Under the pieces are notes generated by a model. The model saw nothing but the letters and a program-made list of their open reading frames with translations. It had not been told where the DNA came from and ran no database searches. Below are positions 11,733 to 23,389 of a DNA stretch of 64,000 nt, one piece after another. The stretch is from Costus lasius (lineage: Eukaryota; Streptophyta; Magnoliopsida; Zingiberales; Costaceae). Location: assembly GCA_027563935.2 (NCBI GenBank), contig CM050447.1, positions 78,415,461 through 78,479,460 on the forward strand, read 5' to 3'. Numbering within the stretch: the first letter of the stretch is position 1; every line of letters begins with the position of its first letter. The position numbers and the translations under genes are program-made.

Positions 11733-12992
11733 CTGCCCAGGATATCTATATCAGCACCCACTTCTCTCACATCATGGTATTGCATAGAGGACTATGCAAA
11801 AATTTAGAGTGGGTGAGCTTTCTTTACTCCGGTCTCTGCTTTATTTCTACACGTTGCTGCAATGTGATTTGATGTGATGATTTCATGTTTCTTTTTGGAG
11901 ATTGATACTGTTATCCCACGACGGTTGGATATTATGTGGCATTGTATCTTATATGCCATTATATTCGTGGGTCTGGTCCACTTCTTCAGGCCCCACCTCG
12001 TGATTGTATGACATATCTTTTATATTTGCGTCTGCACTATGTTATGATGATTTTACTTTTCATACTTGATATGTGAATCTTTTCCATGAGAGTTATGTGA
12101 ATGAATTGTCCTATGAAAGCTATTTCATAAATTTTAAAGTTGAATACTTGACTGGTTAGGAATGATCAAAGAATTAAGTCTGGAGTATACCTCCTTGTTA
12201 GAAATACTATTTGATCATATCCATATGTTCTATGATTTAGAGATTTTGTGATTTGGATTGATTTTGAGTAGTTCATTAGTGAGTCAAACATAACTATGAT
12301 TGTTAAATCAACTAAAGCCTGCAACTTTCATGAGAATCGTATTGAGATACATATTCTCTTAGTTATTCTTTGAATTCCTTTTTTTGTTGGGGAAACACTA
12401 CATTTGTCAAAAAGGATATGTGATCAACTGCGAAGCATGTTTATAAATATGTGATCAACTTCAGAGCATGTTTATAAAAAAATTTTACTCACCCTTAGAT
12501 TCCTCTACTTGGCACTGCACAAAATTGGCAGTGGTACCCAAGGACATGAGTTGAAATCTAAAGGATGTGAAGTTGAAAACAATAAAATGACTCTTCTACT
12601 TGGCATTGCGAAAAATTGGCAATGGTACCTAAGGTTATGAGTTGAAGTCTAGTGCAATAACCAGTATATCGTATCCTGAATAAAACATTTGAGTTAACTC
12701 CAACAATTTGACTAGGAAGGATTGGAATTGCATGAGTGTTTTATGTATGCTAAATTGAATCCTATGTTCGCTGCTTACTAAGTTGTTTGGCATCTAGTTA
12801 TTGTGGGATCAAACTGTTGAACACTTGAGACAACCATTTACTTAACTTCTCCTGATTAGATCTTGGATTATTATTAAATATTTTTCTAACTTGGATGTAC
12901 ATCTTGACATGAAAGATTGCTTTTGTACCTATCATGTATCTCATCTTATTTTATTGCTTGAGGACAAGCAAAGATTTAAGTCTGGAGTATTT
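11733..12992 (+). other. A2 3' tail with dyads and polypurine region
   Basis: AT-rich and non-coding. Two dyads lie in repeated segments: CACTGC...GCAGTG at 12513-12533 and CATTGC...GCAATG at 12604-12624, where both arms changed together. Two near-identical segments around GATCAACT occur at 12420 and 12452. A hairpin TTGCTTGAGGACAAGCAA (12954-12971) directly precedes the presumed polypurine tract (about 12972-12992). Confidence 0.65.
12954..12971 (+). other. Hairpin beside the polypurine tract (A2)
   Basis: TTGCTTGAGGACAAGCAA forms a 7-bp stem with a 4-nt loop. Matching hairpins stand at the same place in A1 (33337-33354, one mismatch), B (31476-31493), C (20150-20167, minus) and D (38848-38865). 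Confidence 0.65.
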
Positions 12993-14411
12993 TGATGCAT
13001 TGCATTTTGGTAGTGATTTTCATAGTTATTTCATGTCAAATCTAGGCTTATTTCGGCATTTTTATACTCATTACGGGCTTATTTCCTTCATATCTTCGGA
13101 ATCTTCATTTTTTAGCACTTTTATGGAATTTCAGGCAAAAACACCTTTTTTTCAACATATTTTGAAGATTCTGAGGCCATGGGACGATTTCTTGTATGGA
13201 AACTAAGCTGCCCGTCAAATTTGGAGTCATTTGGAGTTTTGCCTGACAATCACGGCCAGGTGAACCCCACGGGGTTCACCATCCCAGTCGCCAGCCTGCG
13301 AAACTCACAGAGAGCATCACGGCCGGGTGGATTCACCAGAATTCCATTTGGCCGAAAATTGTCCAGAACACATCATGGCCAGGTGAACCCGGCGGGGTTC
13401 ACCGTGATTCTAACCTAGGTTCGCGAGCGGCTCGACCCACACTCAGTTTTCCTTCGATTTCTCACCCGTTCGGAGGCCAAATTCGGCAATGGAAAGCTCT
13501 TTCAGAGGCGAACGTAGAGGACATAAAAGCCCCAATTTTCTTGCCCCAATCATCAAGCATTCATGCGAAGAAGCGGCGCGGGCGCAAGAACTCGGCGACA
13601 AAGGCGATTTTTAGAGATTTTCAGAGATTGAGATACACGATCATCACGGTTTCTTCAGGATTCCTTTGGTTCATCATCTCCTTCCCCTTAGCTTTATTTT
13701 CTTATACTTTTCATTTCATTAAAAGAGAGATTTTGAGTATTTCAATGATGATTTTAGCGTAAACCCTATTTCGGGGCTTGGTGGAAACCCTTTGATAATT
13801 TTAATTGCAAACTTTGTATCTATTTATGTTATTTGGTATGAGTTGTGAGCATATTTTACTTTGACATTTATTTCGTGGTTTTACCTTGGCCTAGTAATTT
13901 CGCGTGTTAGCCGTTACGATTCATATCGAGAGAAGGATCGTAAGGGTCGAACCTCTGAGTAAAACTTGCGATACCTCGACACGAGAGTGCTTGGTCCTCG
14001 CTCGAGGATTTCATAGTCTGCCATAGAACTCATTGGGTTCGCCTTAGAATGATCCACTGCGAGGGTAAGAAGTCGGTCTAAGACGAACACCGGGGTGTAT
14101 CACTCGAGAGAGGGCACCTTGTACCCTAGGGTTAGACTCCTTGTGCAAAACCAATAAACCAAATAACTAATATCTTTCTTGTGCGATTAAGATTATCATT
14201 GTGGTGGAAGCCGTAGCCCTGAATTCTCTCTTATATCGTTTCTCTACCGACATAGTTGTAATTGCTTGTTTACAATTTTCTGTTCTCAAAACCACGTTTC
14301 GATTCGCCTTGCTATTAGGACTTGGACTTTCTAGTACTCAACCTTGCTCCCTGTGGGATTCGACATCTTTTATATTACTTCGACATATCCGTGCACTTGC
14401 GGAGCGTGTCA
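12993..14411 (+). repeat. 3' LTR of A2
   Basis: This 1419-bp LTR starts TGATGCATTG and ends GAGCGTGTCA, followed by ATTAT. Against the 5' LTR it lacks part of the second palindrome (near 13322) and about 60 bp around the third and fourth units, so fewer palindromes remain (13250-13410). It has the TATA-like CATAAAAG near 13522. Confidence 0.9.
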
Positions 14412-14416
14412 ATTAT

Positions 14417-15875
14417 CTCTCTTTTCTATCATAATTTTTCTTATTTTGGCTTAAATCCCTTTGTTTGTTCAGAATCTTCACTTGTTTTCATTGTTATCAT
14501 ATTTTAGGGGAAAATGACCAAATTTTGATTGATTTTGAAAGATCTGAGTGCACAAATGGATTCCAGACATCGAAACGAAGCTGCCCATCAATTTTTAAGT
14601 AAAACGGAGCTCAGATGGAAATTATGGCCCACCCGTAATTTATATTACTGCCGTAATTTGAAGTGAAAGCACGGCCATATTTTGGGATAACATAGAGACA
14701 ATTACAGGCATGATCGTAATTTATATCATGGCCGTAATTTTTTCATAATTTTCCATAGAGAAGATTACGACCATGCAAACTTAGCCGTAATATATTTCAT
14801 GGCCGTAATTCCTTGAGAAACACACATAATAATAATTACGGGCATGGCCGTAATATATTTTACGACTATAATTTCATCCGCCAATTTCAGTTTTGAACTC
14901 GTTTGTTGCCCGATTTGGCTCGTTTTCGAGCCAAATTTTGGGGAAACCCTAATTAGATGATGGGGAACTATATAAGCTATAAAAAGGAATGATTATTGGG
15001 GGCTTTTGGCAAGGATTTAATGCGAAATTGAGAAAGGGGCGAAATCAAGGGCGAACGGCGGCAGCGGGGCATTTCTTCACTAGAAAAACTTTGTTTTTTT
15101 GGCCGATTGGCATCGACCTTCATGAGGGAGCATCATACTTCATCCTTCTTATTGATTTCTATTTTTATTTGCCAATTTTGTAATCAAAATATGGATTTTT
15201 ATAATATGAACATGAACACCATGCTAGTGTAACTTCTTATTCAGGAGTAAGGTGTAGCCCTCTTTGTATTATGACTTAATCATTGATTTTCATCTTTTGA
15301 AGTAATTTATTTGTGTTAGATTCAATTATTGTTGTGCTTATTACATGTTGATTACTGGCCATAATTTGCATGCTTAAAGACGTCACAAGAAGTACTTAGA
15401 GGTGAATTGCGACGTTGGATCTACAGTTTTTGGACAAGTTGATTCGAACACGAGAGTAGTTCGAATCGGCTTGAGGGATTTTATTGATTTGTTAAGAACT
15501 CATTGGGTTTATCTCGAGTTAATAACCACGAGAGTAGGGGATTAATTTAGATAGACACCGGATTATACTACTGAGAAGGGGCAATCTTTATATGCGGATA
15601 AATCCCCTTTAACATAGTAAATCTTTCTTAAGATTTTTTTAATTATAAAAAGTCATAAAACATAGAGTGGTGAACCCAAAATCCTGAATTTCTATAAATT
15701 TGATTACAACCCAGTTGTGTTTTTATTCTTTCTGCAACTTACTCAAAATTAAATTCAACCTTTTCCTCATTCGTCTTGCTAACAATCTTAAGTAGAGTCA
15801 GTACTTAGCAATTGGTCCCTATGGGATCGATATTTTTATTACTTCGATTTGTCTGTGCACTTGCAGATCACATCA
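14417..15875 (+). repeat. Left LTR of B, main part
   Basis: With 4822-4872 this makes a 1510-bp LTR that ends GATCACATCA. Its palindrome array (about 14630-14875) uses a different motif, built on TTACGG/CCGTAA with CATGCCC-like centres. TATA boxes TATATAAG (14969-14976) and TATAAAAAG (14979-14987) follow. The minus-strand copy at 31577-33159 is about 91 percent identical over the aligned start. Confidence 0.85.
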
Positions 15876-15881
15876 AGTTTT

Positions 15882-15899
15882 TGGCGCCGTTGCCGGGGA
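15882..15899 (+). other. Primer binding site of B
   Basis: TGGCGCCGTTGCCGGGGA is an exact match to the expected complement of the plant tRNA-Asp 3' end, 6 nt after the LTR. Confidence 0.9.
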
Positions 15900-16139
15900 C
15901 CAATTTTGCCAATATTGACTTAATCGAAGGATTGCTAGACTAGATATTTTACTGCTTTTTTGTTTTCTTTTCTTTGTGATTATATATATATATAATTTTA
16001 ATTTTTTTGTAAATACTTTATTTCTTATTTTTGTATTTTTATTTCTTTGATGTTAATTGAAAATTTTATGTTATCTCTGCTTTAATCTCACTTTGTTTTT
16101 ATGTAGGATTCTACAGAAGCTTGATTCAATCATGCAAGT

Positions 16140-17461
16140 ATGAGTTCAGTTTTTTTTTAAGATTATGGATGTCACAATCACTATTCTATTGATTATCAAT
16201 CAGAGATCCCTTCTTTCTTAAATCCATCTGTAGGGAAAGTCTACACGAATGGTAACTTCAACTCATGGCCACAGAATGATTTATACTCTAGTACCTATGA
16301 GCCGGATAGGAGAAATCAATTAAACTACTTTTATGAGAATGATCAGAATCATATATTTCAACCAAACTTTGGACCACATCTAGAATTTGAAGAAAGACAA
16401 TTCAATCAACCTAAGAAATCCAACCTTGAGACTCTACTTGAAAACTTCATAGACCAAGAAAAGAAGTTCAGGCAAGAATTTAGGCAGTTTTATCAACTTG
16501 AGAAATCGAACTTGGAAATTATGATGGAGAACTTTATTATCGAATAGACAAAGTAGAACGATAATTTCATACATCAATTTGAAAAGCAGAACGATGACTT
16601 CAGGCAAGAATTTAGACTTATTAATGAGTCCATCAAGAATCTGGCATCTGAGATGAAATCTGTTAAAACCCGCCTGTTGATGCTAGTGAACCAAATAGTT
16701 TAGCAGGCCAAACAATTAGAAGAGCCTCAGACAAGTAACATCACTGTAGGTGAGGAAGATCAAAGATCAAAACTCATTGAGCAACCATGTAATGAGGAGT
16801 CAGATCGATAAAGTAGGGAACAAGAACCGGTGTACATTCCACCTCCACCATATAAGCCACCGGTTCCTTTTCCCCAAAGGTTGGAAAAGGTAATAGTTGA
16901 TAAGCAATTTGGGTCATGTAGTAGTGTAGACATCTTGGATAAAATGGTTGAGGAAACTAATGTCACCCAAACAAGTGAAAGTCATTTGGAAATTTGTATA
17001 ATGGATGATGATAATGATAAGGTGACTGAAGATTTTGTCAAGGCTTACTCTCAACCACTTGATTCAATTCCTGCCATTGACGTACATAAGGTAGAACCAA
17101 AGAATTCATACCATGCTGCTCTCGAGGTAAGTAAAAATCCAAAAATTAAAATCAGAACTCTTCCAAATAATGCGAGGTATGAATTTTTGGGACTAGACTT
17201 TACTTTTTCTATAATTAATGATGCAGAGGAACATGAAAAAAAACAAGTTCAATAATAGATAAGTTTAGAAAGGCTATAAGGTATTCTTTTGATGATATTG
17301 TGGGTATTAACTTTTATTTTTGCTTACACAGATTGTTCAAAATGACAATGATCCACCTATTACTTTGGATATTTACTTTGGTGGGCATACTTTTTGAACG
17401 GCGGAAACGCAAGAAATTACATGCTCTATACTTTGGCATTGATTCATTGTCGACACAATGA
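16140..17461 (+). pseudogene. B gag-pol remnant, non-autonomous
   Basis: The ATG at 16140 starts a broken frame without a CCHC knuckle. It has several related acidic and basic coiled-coil-like stretches (LETLLENFIDQEKKFRQEF, then similar copies to 16640), then a Pro-rich linker (YIPPPPYKPPVPFPQRLEK, 16829-16890). The protease is missing: the linker runs straight into the post-protease segment (CSSVDILDKMVEE) and the segment before RT (LPNNARYEFLGLDFTF). After a frame change at about 17255 comes an RT N-terminal relic (SFDDIVGINFYFCLHR). The end is a hydrophobic and basic tail (17342-17461: HLLLWIFTLVGILF, then ERRKRKK). That tail also occurs in D (35360-35470). Confidence 0.65.
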
Positions 17462-17503
17462 TGATAGTTTTCAATCAAGCTAGTAACCTTAAAATTAGCG
17501 CAT

Positions 17504-17521
17504 CTTGGGAGACAACCCAAG
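17504..17521 (+). other. Post-pol hairpin (B)
   Basis: CTTGGGAGACAACCCAAG has a 6-bp stem and lies 43 nt after the stop of the remnant. It differs from A2 by one loop base only. Confidence 0.6.
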
Positions 17522-17985
17522 CACTATCTCTATTTTTCATTCTCAGTTTTTTATTTTGTGTTATTTTACTTTTTGGTAGTATGGTTAGTTATTTGCTTTT
17601 GGGAGTTATGCTATGAATCTTATATGATGCTTTTAGAATGGCTTCCCATTTTGATCATTATGTATATTTTGTGTAGGAGCTTTGTGATACATTTATTAGG
17701 AGGACGACAGCTCTGGCGAGGAGAGCAATTCGGGCGATAGTATGGACGACTAGTGCATTGTGGGTACATGCCAATAAAAGATTTTGACATTAACTTCGCT
17801 ATCTTTGGCTATGAGTCGCAACTCCATTGGCTTAAAGATATGAGTTCTAGTACATCGGTTATGTGGTTGGTGTACTCTAAATTCGTCATCAGGAAAAAAA
17901 TGGTGGTAATCGATTAAGAGAATATCCAAAAATAAATACATAAAAAGAATTTAGTGGTCCTATTCTTGTAAACAAAAACATTATA
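17522..17985 (+). other. B 3' tail, left part
   Basis: Non-coding. From about 17755 it aligns with the reverse complement of the C tail (20400-20640), for example TTTGACATTAACTTCGCTATC against TTTGACATTAACTCCGCTATC. It ends at TTATA (17981-17985), which also follows the C LTR at 31285-31289, so C is inserted here. No env-position ORF is present in B. Confidence 0.55.
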
Positions 17986-18242
17986 TCAAATAAATGGTCC
18001 TATTCTAGCACAATCTAAGAGTTTTATTAATTTCAGGATCAAAGGGAACTAATGGTCCTGATCTAAGAGTCCTACGCATAAACAAGTAGAAGATCAAATA
18101 AATTCAGAATTTGCAGAAAATAAGAGAAAATCATAATATATCACAGAAAATAATAAAAAATAAATAAAAGCTTAGTACAACAATACTATCAATTATGTCA
18201 ATGTTAACAAAACCAAGGTCCTCGGCAACGGCGCCAAAAACT
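17986..18242 (-). repeat. Extra C leader and gag start outside the 3' LTR
   Basis: Reading leftward from 18242: a primer site variant (18219-18236, TCCTCGGCAACGGCGCCA on the plus strand), the leader, and about 23 gag codons (RTLRSGPLVPFDPEINKTLR) that match 29220-29290. The last about 22 bp (17986-18007) do not match C but contain TGGTCCTATTCT, which is also present in B at 17955-17966. It is the relic of a second C unit or an aberrant cDNA end. Confidence 0.65.
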
Positions 18243-20129
18243 TGTTGTGTCCGCAAGTGCACGGATACTCGAAGTAATAAAAAGATATCGAACCACATAG
18301 ACATTGTTGTTAAGTAGCAACGAATTGATTTCTCACTAGCTAAGCAAATCAAGTATGCTGAAAATAATCGGTTGAACGGTATACGGAAAATCAGAGAAAA
18401 AATTTGGACTAGGGGTTCTTCCACCTTAATATCTATGACTAGATATAATTAAGTGTGCATCAATCTATTTTTGTTATGGTAAAGATGAAGTTTACTTAAT
18501 AAAGAAATTAATTCGCTCTCGCGCAATCAATTTACAAAGAACGATCCTCACACTTATGCAAGATCTATTCTATATTTAATATAAGTAAACTTTAACAGAG
18601 AGATTAAGAATCACTCTCGTGCATTCCATCTCAATGTTAGGATCTCAAGCAAAACTAAGTATTCTCATACCTTAGTTTCACAAGTTTTACTTAAGGTTTT
18701 CAAACAATCCAATATCTATCACTAGCATATTTTCATGTCTAAAACAATAATAATTCCTAGATCAAAACATTAACAATAATTAAACTTCAAAAATCAAGAA
18801 ATAAGAACAAACCTAATTTCTTACGATAAGTTCCTAAATCTCAATTTTAGGGTTCCAAGTTTTGTAAATTACTTTTCAGTCCATATCACAAAACTCTAAC
18901 ACATGTCAATGAGTGTAACTAAAAAAAATTAAAGGCATTAATCTCTTAAGTAAAATTACCATACCAAAAATATCTTGATGGAATAAAGATCATCTAGTCA
19001 TTAAGATAATAAGGGGATTACACCCCTTGTTCCAAAAGAAGGTTTAAGCTAGCATGATTTAAGGATTACAATAAAACATGGTTTAGATTGATCAGAAATC
19101 GAAAGAGAAGAGTAGAAATTACAAAACAGGGCTATAATGAATATTCATTACATAATTTGCTCCATAATCGCGAAGAACAATGTAGGCGACCACGTTTTTG
19201 TTGATTTCTCTCTTGATTGATCTCCTTTCACTCTGAAACTTCTATAGTGTGTTATCCTTCCTCAGGCGAAGCTTTCTTTCAAATTTCGTGGCCGGAGGTG
19301 GTCTGTACAACCCTAGAGCGGCGGCAATTTTCTCAAATTCTCCATATTGAGTTGATGAAAAATTTTTCCTTTTGCTTCGAAAATCTCCGCTTGCTAATGC
19401 TGAGACTTCCTCTTTTTTTGGATCTTCAATTGGGCCCTAAATCTCAAAAAATCATTTTTTTAAATTTCCAGCGGAAGAATCGGGCAACTGAGTTGAACAT
19501 TACGGTACCGTGAAGAACGTTACGGTAATGCCATAATCGCTTCAGAAGTTTCTGTAGTAAAACAACCCACAATTACAGCACTCTGAAATTTGTCATAGTA
19601 GTGCTGTATTCTTCTCAATTGTTTCTGAAAGTTTCCGTGTGAAATTCACCTAACTTTATAGCACCATAAAAATCATTTCGGCGGTGCTGTAATTCATTGA
19701 AATCCTCTAAAAGTCTTTGTATGAACCTAGACCAAAATTATGACATCGTAAAAAGCATTACGGCAGTGTTGTAATTTTGAAAAAAATCTCTGCGGGATGT
19801 GGCCGTGAAAATCATTACGGTAGTGCCATATTCACATATTACGGACATAAAATTTATTACAGCACTACCAAATTTTGCCAGAAAACTCGGTTTAACTTGA
19901 AATTTGATGTGTTCACTCATCCTGATGATTAGAACTCGTCCATGCATTGAAATTGCTTGAAAACTCATGATAATGATGCTTTTTTTCCTGAAATCGATCA
20001 AAAACCAAGCAAGGTGTAGATTCCGAAACATTTGATAAATAAGGCATAAAAAAAAGCAACAGAGCATGATTATGACCCAAAAATACAATTGATTTAGCAA
20101 GAAATATGCTATGAAATTTAGAGTCATCA
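18243..20129 (-). repeat. 3' LTR of C
   Basis: 1887 bp; on the minus strand it starts TGATGACTCT and ends GGACACAACA. The palindrome array is at about 19496-19862 (TTACGGTACCGTAA-like and TTACGG...CCGTAA variants), in the U3 half. A TTTAAAAAAA tract near 19462 takes the place of a TATA box. Confidence 0.85.
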
Positions 20130-21526
20130 AAATACATAAGGCTCAAACGTTGCTTGTCCTCAAGCAAATAAAGAAATCAATACTGATTATGAAAATAAAC
20201 TTTCAGATGATGAATAAATTTCTAAGATACAATTACTTATGAAAAATTCACATCAAATAATAACTCAAAATCTCAAATAAATATATCATCCTCCAAATTA
20301 AATCTTTAAGATCCATGACTCAATCAAATAAAATTTTACAATGTGCATAAATAGAACTTCAATCTCATGAGTTCACCTAGTTTAAGTTTTGAGTCCATGA
20401 TGTCTTTGTTTACAGGAATATGAACCTCAAAATCTTTTTCCACTCATATTTTTCTCTCTTCTTTCTCTTTTTTTTATGCATCTTTGATATTTCCTAAAAT
20501 GAATACCACCTTTCTTCTGGTGACATATTTAGAATACATTGGTCACATAACCAACATAATAGAACTCATATCTCTTTAAGTAGAAAGAATTCTTCTTGAG
20601 ATAGCGGAGTTAATGTCAAAGAATCTCTCTCATGGCATGCACCCACATAGATACATACTTTTTCAATTGAACTTCAACCCAATTCTTCGATATCATTGCA
20701 AATACAATGCCAAGAAAAGGAGTTATTCTTTTTTAGACATCAACCCAAGTTTTTAGGTACCACTGCCAATTTTTCGCGGTGCCAAATAGGGGAGTCACTT
20801 TTCTTTTTGGATTTCGGATTCTTTCTTCCCAACAAATAACAAGATGGAAATTAAGGATTTACTAGGTTTAATCAATTGATATCAATCCAAAAATTATACA
20901 ACATATGCTCATTTTATTTAAAGGAGTTATTTCACTTTCAAATTTCATTCATCAAACAACATATTCACACAAAATTTCATGTATTAATTAATGGAAAATT
21001 CCAACAGATAAATTATATCAAAGAAATAAATTCAGCATATTAAATTCATTTTCAATTCTCAAGTATTGTCATGAACAGTAATTTATTATCAAGAAAAATT
21101 TCTGCATGATAACGGTAGTATTTTCATGATCAGAACAAACCACACAGGCATTTATATCATAACCAAATCATAACTAAAATCATCATCACATTAACCAAGT
21201 CACACATCACATATCATCAAATAACTCAGAGTGTTGATCTCAAATATCAAAATATCATGTACAACTATATTGAATCACCAACAAAATCAAGTATCATAAG
21301 AATAATCTCAATACAACCATATCGAAAAAGATTTAGCAGTTATCAAATCATCTTAATACAACCCAACCGAAAGTATGTAGCAGTTAAAAGTCAGAAGCGA
21401 GGATCAGTAGCAGTAGGACACAAGAAGTTTGACAAAGTTATCCTTCCCTACACAAGTATAAAATCAGTATCAATCAATAAAGCATAAGTAAAGCAATAGA
21501 TAAGGAAAAATGATACTCACAAAGCT
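20130..21526 (-). other. C 3' tail, non-coding
   Basis: AT-rich. It contains the hairpin beside the polypurine tract (20150-20167), a dyad at 20761-20781 (CACTGC...GCGGTG, one G-T pair) and another at 20694-20709 (CATTG...CAATG), matching the dyads in the A1 and A2 tails. Small ORFs here (for example 21257-21487) look accidental. Confidence 0.6.
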
Positions 21527-22981
21527 CTACTCATCAGTGTCCGTCTCCTCGTCATCTCCCTCAGCCTGAGTGGCATCCATGGGATCATGAGAACCTACCT
21601 CTCCATCACCACCACCATAAACACCACCTCTCCTGGTATCCTCGAATCCAAACCGATCGTAGAGAAAGTTTCTCATCTCTTCCATGTAATTTCCTAGCGC
21701 TTCGATGTCTTGGTGAATGTGGCTCATGGTGTCGAACATCCTCCCCAAGGAACCCATGATCCTCTCCATGCGCTGCTCCTGTCGGTACATCTGCGGGAAG
21801 AGAGCCTAAAATCCTGGGTCCTGATAGGTCTGCCATCCACTCTGATCTAGAGCTGCACGATATGAGGAAGATCCGGTGGTTCCGTGCGGTGGTGGATCGG
21901 CGGCTCTAGGCGGTGAGGAATCAATACCCATACCAAATGGGTCATCACCCCAAGCATGAGGTGGTGGCGGCACTGAGGTCTCAGGTGCAGGAGTGGCATA
22001 AGGAACAGCACTCGGTGATAGCATTCAATTTTCCTGGTTTCGCACTATGGTTCTCCCTGGGTTTGGCAATAGCAAAGTGGGAAGTCCAGGCTGCAAGATC
22101 AAACAATATGTGTCTCCATCCCTGACAATCATCTTCATTGCAATGCAGGATTCAATGTCAATCCTGGCATTGCCCCTAGCAACCTCAATTCCATAGGGCT
22201 CAATCCCCAAATATAATGGTATAGGAGTAAGGAATCCTCCTATCACAATTGTGCCCTTCTTAGCCCTATCTAACTTGTCCAAGTGTTTCATAAAGAAGAA
22301 AGCAACATCCACAAAATATCCATGAAGCATGCACCAAAGAAAAAATAATTCAGTATGACGGACCATACCATCGTTGTCCCCTCGCCCGAAAATGGTATGA
22401 GCTAAAACTCGGTGAGCGTATTTGATGTACGAGTTGGAGATGCTTGTGGCTCTTGTTGATGAAGGAGAGAATCTGGTTTCTGAATGGATTTGGTTCCAGA
22501 AGACGTTCTCGATGAACCCAATAGGTGGCTCTGTACGCCCTCTTTCTTGAAGATGAAAGATGTGTCGGATATCCTGAAGTGTGAGCTTCCTATCTTCATT
22601 GGCCATCCGGAATCTAATCTCCCCTGTAGCTGAGCGATCCAAGTACTCATCCCAATCCATCTCTAGGCTACTGAGAACTTCCAGCACAAGAGGTAGATAG
22701 GTTTGTGGAGTCATATCAAAGAATTGCCTCGTAGCTATCCTGTCAAACATCCAAAATACATCCTCTTTCAATCCCAAGATCTCCAAGGCACAAGTATCAG
22801 CATACTTAGTTTTTACAATGCGTCTAGTAAGTAGCCGATTATACCTCTGTTCCTCAGCTTCATCTTTGAAGATGATACCAAAAGGATTCGATGGAGGAGC
22901 TGGAGCTTCAGCTGGGGCTTTCCCCTTTCTCTTAGAAACCATTCTCTTCATAGGTGACATGATGAATGTGCAAAATCTCAA
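21527..22981 (-). pseudogene. Athila env-position ORF (C), two stops
   Basis: Best preserved copy of this family in the window. From the ATG at 22979-22981 the first 318 codons are open to a TGA at 22025; the same frame reads on, with one more stop near 21810, to 21527. Landmarks: a basic start (KRMVSKRKGKAPAEAP), FGIIFKDEAEEQRYNRLL, VLSSLEMDWDEYLDR, LTLQDIRHIFHLQE, YAHRVLAHTIFGRGDNDGM, AKKGTIVIGGFLTPIPLYLG and IDIESCIAMKMIVRDGD. A Pro-rich segment, a helical segment (MERIMGSLGRMFDTMSHIHQ) and an acidic tail ending EETDTDE follow. The acidic tail differs from the Lys-rich tails of A1 and A2. No membrane helix is seen. Function unknown. Confidence 0.75.
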
Positions 22982-23389
22982 AGTTTGAGTGTAAAACTGG
23001 AATGAACAGTACTGTTACCAAAAGGGGCGAACAGGGCTTCACGCAGACTGAATCAAGCTCCCAAATCTTGATTTCCAAGTTGTAATCGACCTTCCAAACA
23101 CTTTGATGAATGATCTTCTGCTCTTTCCGGAGCTTTCTGGAACTGGAAGCAGCTCAATTGAAGCTCTGATGAGAGAAAACGAAGAGGGGTGGAAACGGGC
23201 GGAAAAATAACTTCTGAACTTGTTTGAGCTCGAAATCTCTCAAAATCTCATGCAAAAATTACTAGAAATTTGTTAGGAAAGGTCGCCTGAGGATCAGGAA
23301 GCAAGAAAATCGAAGAAAACTAGAGGTCGACGCGATTTCGAGTGGAAAACGCTGAAAACACCGCGCCGAAACCCTAAATACGGTACCAG

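Larger units (their letters stand above)
4873..14411 (+). mobile_element. Athila A2, complete ends, internally deleted
   Basis: This 9539-bp element is inserted in the LTR of B with the perfect 5-bp duplication ATTAT (4868-4872 and 14412-14416); the uninterrupted site is present in the other B LTR near 33110. The LTRs are 4873-6378 and 12993-14411, the primer site is 6385-6402, gag is 6540-7578, and a shortened pol is 7845-9239. The env-position ORF is 10216-11732. In the first 230 bp the LTRs differ by about 3 percent, so A2 is younger than B. It lacks reverse transcriptase, RNase H and the integrase core. Confidence 0.9.

Noticed and set aside
4873..14411. A1 and A2 as one tandem sharing the LTR at 4873
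   Set aside because: ATTAT duplications and the empty site in the other B LTR show that A2 is a separate insertion inside B, not a tandem with A1.
15882..15899. tRNA gene
   Set aside because: Only the 18-nt complement of a tRNA 3' end is present, after an LTR; this is a primer site. No cloverleaf was found anywhere.
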